NCBI GenBank assembly: GCA_044506565.1 | Contig: JBIQKN010000020.1 | Coordinates: forward strand, 1-44,835 | Length of the DNA stretch: 44,835 bases | Source: Croceibacterium_A sp044506565 | Lineage (GTDB): Bacteria; Pseudomonadota; Alphaproteobacteria; Sphingomonadales; Sphingomonadaceae | Reading direction: 5' to 3' | In this document: positions 38,798 to 44,835 of the stretch, piece by piece | How positions within the stretch are numbered: position 1 is the first letter of the stretch | Layout of the letters: each line of letters begins with the position of its first letter | Program-made: the position numbers and the translations under genes | Notes under the pieces: generated by a model | What the model was told of the DNA's origin: nothing | Database searches by the model: none | Seen by the model: only the letters and a program-made list of their open reading frames with translations

Positions 38798-39690
38798 CGG
38801 GAACCCGCCGCAGGGCCGAGCGCTTTCGCGGCATGGCCGCCGAGCGAGCGATATGGCTGGTCGCCAACGCGGCCAGCGGCAGCAACGACGAAGCCGCTCT
38901 CGAAGCGCTCGAGGCGGGCTGCAGCGACAACGGCCTCAGGGTCGCGTCGCAAACCGTGTTTCCCGACGAGCCCCTGCCTACGGCCGCCGAGCTGGCCGCC
39001 GCCGGGATCGGCGTGGTCGCGGTGTTCACCGGCGACGGCACCATCAACAGCCTGCTCGGCGAGCTGGCCGGCTGGGACGGCGAGGTGCTCGTGCTGCCCG
39101 GCGGGACGATGAACCTGCTGTATCACCGACTCCACGGCGATCGGCCGATGGAGGCGGTGATCGCAGCGTTCGCCCGCGGCGATGGGGAGCGGCGCCGTCC
39201 GTCGGTAATCCGCACGGCCGCCGGCACCGGCTATGCCGGGATTCTGGCCGGGCCCGGGACCAGCTGGGGTCGGGTGCGAGAGGCGATGCGCGAGGCCGCG
39301 GTCGTCGAGCTGGCCGAAAGCGCGATCGAGGCGATCGAGGAGACGCTGACCGGCGAGATGATCCGCTGCGCGGAGCCGGCGTTCGGGCGCCCCGACGGCT
39401 ACCCGCTGCTGTGCCTCGAGCCGGGCCCGGACGCGATCGAGGTCGTCGCCTACCACGCCGAAAACGCCGCCGAATATCTCGAACAGGGCTGGGCGCTGGT
39501 TCGGCGCAACTTTCGCGAGGGGCCGCACGAAGTGCTCGGCAGCGCGCCGAAGCTGCGGCTGGCGAGCACGCGCGGCAATCCGTTCGGCCTGCTGATCGAC
39601 GGCGAACAAGCCGATGCCGAGCCCGAGACGGAGTTCGTGCTGGCGGCGGCCGAGGTCGATCTGGTAGCGACCCGGCGCGATGGCGCGTAA
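38794..39690 (+). CDS. diacylglycerol kinase-like (DAGK catalytic domain) protein
   Basis: 298 residues from a GTG at 38794 that overlaps the previous stop; the next start, ATG 38833 (MAAERAIWLVANAASGSND), is also plausible and has no ribosome binding site. The catalytic glycine loop FTGDGTINSLLGELAGW (GDGT) and the following VLPGGTMNLLYHRL are the DAGK/lipid-kinase hallmarks. The C-terminal part (EQADAEPETEFVLAAAEVDLV) fits the second domain. Substrate unknown: diacylglycerol, sphingosine-type or other lipids. It overlaps the phosphoesterase gene by 11 bases. Confidence 0.85.
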   Translation: MTGTRRRAERFRGMAAERAIWLVANAASGSNDEAALEALEAGCSDNGLRVASQTVFPDEPLPTAAELAAAGIGVVAVFTGDGTINSLLGELAGWDGEVLVLPGGTMNLLYHRLHGDRPMEAVIAAFARGDGERRRPSVIRTAAGTGYAGILAGPGTSWGRVREAMREAAVVELAESAIEAIEETLTGEMIRCAEPAFGRPDGYPLLCLEPGPDAIEVVAYHAENAAEYLEQGWALVRRNFREGPHEVLGSAPKLRLASTRGNPFGLLIDGEQADAEPETEFVLAAAEVDLVATRRDGA

Positions 39691-40382
39691 AACCCTGCTC
39701 TTCCACCTCAGCGACATCCATTTCGGGCTCGAGGACAACCAGGCGCTCGACTGGGTGCAGGCCGAGATCGCCGCGAGGCGGCCCGCCGCGGTGGCGATCA
39801 CGGGCGACCTGACGATGCGCGCGCGCCACCGCGAGTTCGAAGCGGCGTGCCGGTGGATCCAGTCGCTCGANNNNNNNNNNNNNNNNNNNNNNNNNNNNNN
39901 NNNNNNNNNNNNNNNNNNNNNNNNNNNNNNNNNNNNNNNNNNNNNNNNNNNNNNNNNNNNNNNNNNNNNNGCGCGCGCTGGTCGCGGTTCACCACCCGCT
40001 GCGCGAGGTCGGCACGAAGGGAACGGCGCTGACCGTCAACGGCAAGCGCGCGCTGACCGAGCTCGCCCGGCGTTCCGTGCTCGGCGTGCTCAGCGGCCAC
40101 GTCCACGACCCGTTCGACATCCTGGAGGACACGCCCGCGGGCGCCGTGCGGATGATCGGCGCCGGCACGCTGTCGCAGCGCATCCGCTCGACCCCGCCGA
40201 GCTTCAACGAGATCCGTTGGGACGGCGAGCGCCTCGAGGTGCGCGTCCGCAGCCTCGACGAGGTGCCGACTCCGGCGATGCAGATCGACGATGTGCCGGA
40301 GAACGCCCTGCCCCCACGCGAGCCCGGCGAGCCGGTCGCCCCGGTCAACCAGGTCCCCCGCACCGATCCCCCGGTACATTGA
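39680..40382 (+). CDS. metallophosphoesterase (interrupted by gap)
   Basis: The N-terminus LLFHLSDIHFGLEDNQALDWVQ carries the DxH metal motif and VAITGDLTMRARHREFEAA the GDxx motif. After the 100 N (39871-39970) the correct frame changes: RALVAVHHPL and LSGHVHDPFDIL show the last two motifs (HHP and GHxH). The GNHD motif must be in the missing part, so the gap is larger than or different from 100 modulo 3. A proline-rich tail (PPREPGEPVAPVNQVPRTDPPVH) ends the protein. Calcineurin-like enzymes hydrolyse phosphodiesters or monoesters. It follows the lipid-kinase gene with an 11-base overlap, consistent with linked phospholipid metabolism. Confidence 0.85.
39871..39970. other. assembly gap (100 N)
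   Basis: Placeholder inside the metallophosphoesterase gene. The flanking frames disagree when 100 bases are assumed. Confidence 0.97.
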
Positions 40383-40392
40383 TCACGCAAGG

Positions 40393-41286
40393 TCAGCGTG
40401 CAGGCACGTCCGGAACGGTCAACACCGAGCGCAGGAATGGCATGACCTCGCGGCCGGACCCCGCTTCCTCGGCCATGAACTGGGTCGCGCGCACGCGTTC
40501 GCGGGGGTCGGGCAACTCCGCGTAGCTCGCCGCAGCCCCGGCGCTGGCGAGCGCTGCGGCCATCCGCTGCGATTCCCGAATACCATTCTCGTCGCGCGCC
40601 TCGGCCATCAGCAGGAACGCAGGGGCGTTGGGCGGCGCCAGGTGAGTCATCGGCGAGAGTCGGGCGAGTTCGGCCTCGTCGCGGCTGTAGTGCCGACGGT
40701 AGAGCGAGCGGAGATAGGCGTTCTCGCCGGCGCGCCGAAGGACGTCGAAATCCTCGCCGCCGATCGAGATCACCGCCCGCAGGTTCGCGAACGGGATGCC
40801 GGCACGCTCGAAGAGCGCGGGATCGGTCCCGAACAGCGTGGCCAGGCTGCCGCCGTTGCCGACTCCGAGCAGCACGACCTGCTCGCGGTCGATGCCGAGC
40901 GTCCCGGCCTCGCGGTCAATGAAGCGCAGCGCCTCGACCACGCCGTCGATGGTTTCGGGCGCGGTCGGGTTGGACCGTCCGTCGACGATCAGCGCCAGCG
41001 AGATGCCGGCTTCGGTGAGGCGATGGCGCGCCCATCCGCCTATCCCGTTGAATGCGACGATGACGGGATGCGGCCCGCTGCCCGCGCCCCGGTAGAGCGT
41101 GAGATCCTGCCAGTGCGCCGGACCGAACTTCAAGTGCTCGGGAAGGGCGTTCGGCGGCACCAGCCGTGCCTCCGGCGGTTCGGTCAGGCGCGACCCCGAG
41201 GGGACCAGGTCCTGCGCGCACAGCGGGGCAGCTGCGGCGGCCAGCGCGAGCACGGCGAGTACCCTAGGCGTGTGCGGTCCCGACAT
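40393..41286 (-). CDS. exported alpha/beta-hydrolase-fold protein lacking catalytic residues
   Basis: 297 residues with a signal peptide (MSGPHTPRVLAVLALAAAAAPLCAQ). The fold shows PHPVIVAFNGIGGW (oxyanion strand region), IDREQVVLLGVGNGGSLATLF and LRAVISIGGEDFDVL. At the nucleophile elbow, where G-x-S-x-G is expected, the sequence is GVGNGG, so Asn replaces Ser. The position expected to carry His reads DPRERVRATQFM. It is therefore probably catalytically inactive or has a different chemistry. It sits 1 base after the aldehyde dehydrogenase stop on the same strand. The hydrolase fold assignment is by motif and is not certain. Confidence 0.72.
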   Translation of the reverse strand: MSGPHTPRVLAVLALAAAAAPLCAQDLVPSGSRLTEPPEARLVPPNALPEHLKFGPAHWQDLTLYRGAGSGPHPVIVAFNGIGGWARHRLTEAGISLALIVDGRSNPTAPETIDGVVEALRFIDREAGTLGIDREQVVLLGVGNGGSLATLFGTDPALFERAGIPFANLRAVISIGGEDFDVLRRAGENAYLRSLYRRHYSRDEAELARLSPMTHLAPPNAPAFLLMAEARDENGIRESQRMAAALASAGAAASYAELPDPRERVRATQFMAEEAGSGREVMPFLRSVLTVPDVPAR

Positions 41287-41287
41287 T

Positions 41288-42547
41288 TCAGTACCCGAGG
41301 ATAGCCTTGACCTCGAGGTACTCCTCGAGCCCGAACACCCCGTACTCGCGGCCGTTGCCCGACTGGCGGTAGCCGCCGAACGGGGCATGACCCGACCAGG
41401 CCGGGTAGTTGATGTGCACCTGCCCCGCTCGGATCCGGCGGGCCACGCGGCGGGCGGCTTCCTGGTCGGCCGACTGGACATGCGAACTGAGACCGTAGAC
41501 GGTGGTGTTGGCGATGCGGATCGCGTCCTCCTCGTCGTCGTAGGGCATCAGCACCAGCACCGGGCCNNNNNNNNNNNNNNNNNNNNNNNNNNNNNNNNNN
41601 NNNNNNNNNNNNNNNNNNNNNNNNNNNNNNNNNNNNNNNNNNNNNNNNNNNNNNNNNNNNNNNNNNTCGGCGAGCCGCGCGCGCGGCACGACCATCCGCG
41701 TCGGCGAGGCGCACGACTGGCCGACGTTGCGCATCATCCCGAGCACGCCCTTGGGCACGGCGGTGGCGAAGTCGGCTTCGGGCAGGAACACGTTGGGCGA
41801 CTTGCCGCCGAGCTCCTGCACCACGCGCTTGATCGTCGGCGCGGCGGCCTGCGCGACGAGCACGCCGGCGCGGGTCGAGCCGGTGAACGAGACCATGTCG
41901 ACGTCGGGATGCGCTGCCATCGCCGCACCGACGGCCTCGCCGGTGCCGTTGACGAGGTTGAACACGCCCGGCGGCGTCCCGGCGTCGTGCATGACCTCGG
42001 CGAACAGCAGCGCGCTGAACGGCGACAGCTCGCTCGGCTTGAGCACCACGGTGCAGCCGGCGGCGATCGCCGGGGCGACCTTGGCGGTGATCTGGTAGAG
42101 CGGCCAGTTCCACGGCGTGATCGCGGCGACCACGCCGATCGGCTCGCGGCGGACGTGGATCCCGTCGACCTCGCCTTCGAATTCGTAGCGGCGCAGCACG
42201 TCGATCGCCACGCGCACGTGCTCGATGCCGAAGTGGCATTGCCCGGCGCGCGCGAAGGTGATCGCCGCGCCCATCTCGGCGACGATCGCCTGCGCGAAGC
42301 GCTCGCTGCGTTGCTCGAGCAGGTCGCGGATACGCTCGAGCAGGGCGAGCCGATCCGCCACCGGCGTCTGCGAGAACGACTCGAACGCACGCCGCGCGGC
42401 GGCGACGGCGAGGTCGACGTCGGCCGCGGTGCCCGCGGCGATCTGCCCGATGACCTCCTCGGTCGCGGGATTGTGCACCGAAATGCGCGGCGCATCAGGG
42501 CGATCGACCCAGGCTCCGTCGATGTAGAAGCGAACGTCGTCGGTCAT
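41288..42547 (-). CDS. aldehyde dehydrogenase family protein (interrupted by gap)
   Basis: The start is the ATG at 42547, with GGAGGAG 6 bases upstream; the preceding GTG at 42553 is too close. NAD(P)-dependent aldehyde oxidation is expected. Visible motifs are PWNWPLYQITAKVAPAIAAGCTVVLKPSE (cofactor region), FTGSTRAGVLVA, the catalytic Glu in VQELGGKSPN and the catalytic Cys in NVGQSCASPTRMVVP. After the N run (41567-41666) come GPVLVLMPYDDEEDAIRIANTTVYGLSS and PFGGYRQSGNGREYGVFGLEEYLEVKAI. The frame is kept across the gap. Family length suggests about 75-80 residues are missing. It is downstream of a PQQ-type dehydrogenase on the same strand. Confidence 0.93.
   Translation of the reverse strand: MTDDVRFYIDGAWVDRPDAPRISVHNPATEEVIGQIAAGTAADVDLAVAAARRAFESFSQTPVADRLALLERIRDLLEQRSERFAQAIVAEMGAAITFARAGQCHFGIEHVRVAIDVLRRYEFEGEVDGIHVRREPIGVVAAITPWNWPLYQITAKVAPAIAAGCTVVLKPSELSPFSALLFAEVMHDAGTPPGVFNLVNGTGEAVGAAMAAHPDVDMVSFTGSTRAGVLVAQAAAPTIKRVVQELGGKSPNVFLPEADFATAVPKGVLGMMRNVGQSCASPTRMVVPRARLAXXXXXXXXXXXXXXXXXXXXXXXXXXXXXXXXXXGPVLVLMPYDDEEDAIRIANTTVYGLSSHVQSADQEAARRVARRIRAGQVHINYPAWSGHAPFGGYRQSGNGREYGVFGLEEYLEVKAILGY
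41567..41666. other. assembly gap (100 N)
   Basis: Placeholder inside the aldehyde dehydrogenase gene between VPRARLA and GPVLVLMPYDDEED. Both sides share a frame. Confidence 0.97.
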
Positions 42548-42732
42548 CGGCACTCCTCCGGATTCGGCGCCAGGTCACATGGCGCCGGCATCCCGCGCTG
42601 TCGAGATTCGCCTGCGGCGCGCTGCAGGATAGCGCCTGCCGGGCGCAAGGCGAGGACGCGAACGGTCCCGATGGTCGCACCGGTCATGGTCGATGGCGAG
42701 CGGGGCCAAAAAGATCGTGCAGGAAAACGGTT

Positions 42733-44607
42733 TCAGCGTCCATGCGAAGGCAGCGCGAAGGTCACATAGCGGTTCGGCCCCGGAGCGGGCTGTCCCTTGT
42801 GCGGGAACAGCCCGTCGCCGCCGACCGGAATGGTCACGAACTGGCGCCCGCCGACCTCGTAGATCGCCGGCACACCCTCGGTCGCCGCGTCGAGCTTGTG
42901 CTCCCACAGCACCTTGCCGGTGGCAGCGTCGCGTGCGCGGAAGGTGCGGTCGCCGGCCGTGCCGACAAACAGCAGCCCGCTGGCGGTCGCCACGGGCCCG
43001 CCGCGCGGCGCCTGGCTGCCGGCGCCGGTCACGCCCTGCTGCTCGAGCACCCAGCTCTCGCCATCGGGCAGGCGATAGAGCTGCTCGCCGGTGGTCATGT
43101 CGTAGGCGGTCAGGAACGAGAACGGCGGCTTGATGGCGGCCATGCCGTTCGATTGCAGCATGAAGTTGTAGGGCGAGCCGAACGCGGGCACTTCGGCGCT
43201 TGCATTCGGCATCGTCGCCCGGGTCTCGGGCCGGTTGTCGGGAACCAGCGTGTTGAGCGTCGGGATCTCCCGGCTGACCACGAACAGCCGCCCGCGCTCG
43301 GGATCGATCGCGGTGCCGCCCCAGCTCGCTCCGCCGTTGTGGCCCGGCATCGAGATCGAGCCGCGCAGGCTCGGCGGCGTGAACAGGCCCTCGTTGCGCG
43401 CAGTGCGCAGGATTTCGCGGATCTTCGCCTGGTCCTCTTCGGGCACGTGCGGGTTGATGTCGGCCTCGGTGAAGCTCTGGCGCGAGAACGGCAGCGGCCA
43501 GGTCGGGAACGGTTGCGTCGGCGAGGCCCGCTCGCCCGGGACGTCGGACGCCGGGACCGGGCGTTCCTCGATCGGCCAGACCGGCTCGCCGGTGCGGCGG
43601 TCGAAGGCGAACACGAAGCCGTGCTTGGCGGCGATGACCACCGCCGGGATCGCCTGTCCGTCCTTGCGGATCGTCAGGAGCTTGGGTGCGCTCGGCAGGT
43701 CGTAGTCCCACAGGTCGTGGTGCACGGCCTGGAAGTGCCACAGGAGCTCGCCGCTGCGCGCGTCGAGCGCGAGCAGCGAATTGCCGTAGAGGTTGTCGCC
43801 GGGCCGGTTGCCGCCGTAGAAATCGAACCGCGGGCTGCCGGTCGGGATGTAGGCGACGCCGGCCTCGGTATCGACCGTGAACTCGGACCAGTTGTGCCCG
43901 CCGCCGAAGGTTTCGCGGTCCTGCTCGGGCCAGGTCTCGGAGCCCGGCTCGCCGATCCGCGGGATCATGTTGAACGTCCACGCGAGCGCGCCCGAGCGGA
44001 TGTCGTAGGCGTGGATGTTCGACGGATAGGACCCGTAGCCCTGCCCGCCGGGCAGCGAGACGATGAACAGGTCCTCGAACACCCGGCCGGGATTGCTGGT
44101 CATCAGCGGCCGCTCGGGGACGATCGACCCCTCGGGCAGCGCGTCGCGCAGGTCGATGCTGAAGTTCGGCACGTACTTGCCGGAGCGCGCGTCGATCGCG
44201 CGGACGAGCCCGTCGTTGAGGAACACCAGCCGCCGGTCGGAGCCGTCGGCGCTCTGCCAGTAGTTGATCCCGCGCGTGCCGATCCGCCCGGTGGTCTCGC
44301 TCTTCCACAGCTCGCGCCCCGTCGCGGGATCGAGCGCGGCGATCTGCCCGCTGCCGGTCTGCACGTACATCGTGCCGTCGACGACGATCGGGTTGAACTG
44401 GGGCGCGGCACCCTCGCCTGCCGGATATTGCCAGGCGACCTCGAGCTGCGCGACGTTTTGGGGCGTGATCTGGTCGAGCGACGAGTACTGCGCGCTGTCC
44501 GGGCCGCCGAGGTATTGATCCCATGCGGCGTAGTCGGGCTCCGCGGCCGCAGGATGCAGCGCAACGAGCGCGGTGGCGAGGAGCAGGTAGCGAGCGGCCT
44601 TGGGCAT
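42733..44607 (-). CDS. PQQ-dependent membrane/periplasmic dehydrogenase (quinoprotein)
   Basis: 624 residues with a signal peptide (MPKAARYLLLATALVALHPAAA). The mature protein begins DYAAWDQYLGGPDSAQYSSLDQI, then eight PQQ-type propeller blades with W-motif segments: LDPATGRELW, YDIRSGALAWTF, LDARSGELLWHFQAVHHDLWDYDLPSAPKLL, FDRRTGEPVWPIEERPVP, YDMTTGEQLYRLPD and RDAATGKVLWEHKLDAATEGVPAIYEVGGRQFVTI. The pattern resembles glucose/quinate-type quinoprotein dehydrogenases without the N-terminal membrane helices, so it would be periplasmic and soluble. The substrate is not clear. It lies about 185 bases upstream of the aldehyde dehydrogenase gene, suggesting alcohol or aldose oxidation followed by aldehyde oxidation. 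No pqq genes are in the window. Confidence 0.92.
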   Translation of the reverse strand: MPKAARYLLLATALVALHPAAAEPDYAAWDQYLGGPDSAQYSSLDQITPQNVAQLEVAWQYPAGEGAAPQFNPIVVDGTMYVQTGSGQIAALDPATGRELWKSETTGRIGTRGINYWQSADGSDRRLVFLNDGLVRAIDARSGKYVPNFSIDLRDALPEGSIVPERPLMTSNPGRVFEDLFIVSLPGGQGYGSYPSNIHAYDIRSGALAWTFNMIPRIGEPGSETWPEQDRETFGGGHNWSEFTVDTEAGVAYIPTGSPRFDFYGGNRPGDNLYGNSLLALDARSGELLWHFQAVHHDLWDYDLPSAPKLLTIRKDGQAIPAVVIAAKHGFVFAFDRRTGEPVWPIEERPVPASDVPGERASPTQPFPTWPLPFSRQSFTEADINPHVPEEDQAKIREILRTARNEGLFTPPSLRGSISMPGHNGGASWGGTAIDPERGRLFVVSREIPTLNTLVPDNRPETRATMPNASAEVPAFGSPYNFMLQSNGMAAIKPPFSFLTAYDMTTGEQLYRLPDGESWVLEQQGVTGAGSQAPRGGPVATASGLLFVGTAGDRTFRARDAATGKVLWEHKLDAATEGVPAIYEVGGRQFVTIPVGGDGLFPHKGQPAPGPNRYVTFALPSHGR

Positions 44608-44688
44608 GAACGTCTTTCGCGGGTCATAAGGTTGGCGGGGGCTACCGCTCGCAGGAACGGACAGCCGACTACGGCAGCGGGCCCACGG

Positions 44689-44707
44689 CCCGTGCCGAAA
44701 GCACGGG
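44689..44707 (-). terminator. possible weak hairpin after the partial gene
   Basis: CCCGTGC (44689-44695) and GCACGGG (44701-44707) pair over 7 bp with a CGAAA loop. It lies 9 bases past the stop of the partial gene on the minus strand, but no U tract follows. Confidence 0.3.
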
Positions 44708-44715
44708 AGGGAGGG

Positions 44716-44835
44716 TCAGCCGAAATCGACCGGGTACGGCTTGAGTTCTCCGCTCGCATAGCGGGCCTCGAGCCCCGGCGTGCCGTTCTCGAGCACCATC
44801 AGCATCGAGCGCTTGGGGCTGAAGCCCTGGTGGCG
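44716..44835 (-). CDS. 3' end of an unrecognised gene
   Basis: The frame is open from the window edge (44835) to the TGA at 44716-44718, giving the last 39 residues: beginning RHQGFSPKRSMLMVLENG, then TPGLEARYASGELKPYPVDFG. The strand and the 108-base spacing to the PQQ dehydrogenase start suggest it is upstream in the same cluster. The family cannot be decided from this fragment. Confidence 0.6.
   Translation of the reverse strand, partial: RHQGFSPKRSMLMVLENGTPGLEARYASGELKPYPVDFG

Noticed and set aside
1..44835. CRISPR array, prophage, IS element or tRNA gene
   Set aside because: No regularly spaced repeats, no integrase/transposase frames and no cloverleaf-like sequence were seen on either strand.

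Overview
This window is a high-GC chromosomal segment from an alphaproteobacterium, most likely Sphingomonadales and probably Erythrobacteraceae-like (inference). The evidence is the gene order hemE / ppsR-maf-aroE-coaE-dnaQ, the order mnmE-mnmG-rsmG-parA-parB, DUF6489 beside mnmE, the tolC-popZ neighbourhood, UrcA and DUF4402 proteins, and many 4-bp ATGA/GTGA gene overlaps. I see no insertion sequences, phage genes, tRNA, rRNA or CRISPR. Five runs of exactly 100 N (4316, 8805, 13436, 39871, 41567) are assembly placeholders, each inside a gene.

Layout. 1-6.7 kb: mixed housekeeping and envelope genes (DUF2807 end, a lipoprotein, threonylcarbamoyl-AMP synthase, a Tat-exported arylsulfotransferase-like protein, a DUF815 ATPase, a membrane-anchored sorbosone/glucose dehydrogenase-like protein, free methionine-R-sulfoxide reductase). 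6.7-10.8 kb: a chaperone-usher-like pilus locus on the minus strand (DUF4402 pilin, terminator, PapD-like chaperone, divergent usher). 10.9-16.6 kb: parB-parA-rsmG-mnmG-mnmE with three parS sites, two of them inside the rsmG reading frame. 16.6-19.5 kb: dienelactone hydrolase, cytochrome c with a Vgb-like propeller, and an exported hypothetical. 19.5-26.9 kb: rho, hemJ and hemE on the minus strand, then the divergent ppsR-maf-aroE-coaE-dnaQ-hpf series. The hemE-ppsR gap carries features of a replication origin. 27-35.8 kb: ptsN, thioesterase, DUF1491, SleB-type hydrolase, xth, erpA, CBS protein, ferredoxin-like protein, a PopZ (DUF2497) homologue, tolC, a PCMT-like protein and class I fumarase. 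36-44.8 kb: a LytS/LytTR two-component pair, UrcA, lipid-kinase-like and phosphoesterase genes, and a minus-strand group with a quinoprotein dehydrogenase, an aldehyde dehydrogenase and a hydrolase-like protein that lacks its catalytic serine.

How it works together. The central 20 kb looks like the origin and centromere district: a candidate oriC between hemE and ppsR, parAB with parS sites 7.5-10 kb to one side, and the pole-organising PopZ homologue 9 kb to the other. The pilus locus is the most likely under-described system here. Its DUF4402 subunit ends with the donor-strand pattern of chaperone-usher pilins (penultimate Tyr, Gly at -14), while its usher is strongly divergent and ends in Gly-rich adhesin-like and carboxypeptidase-regulatory-like domains.
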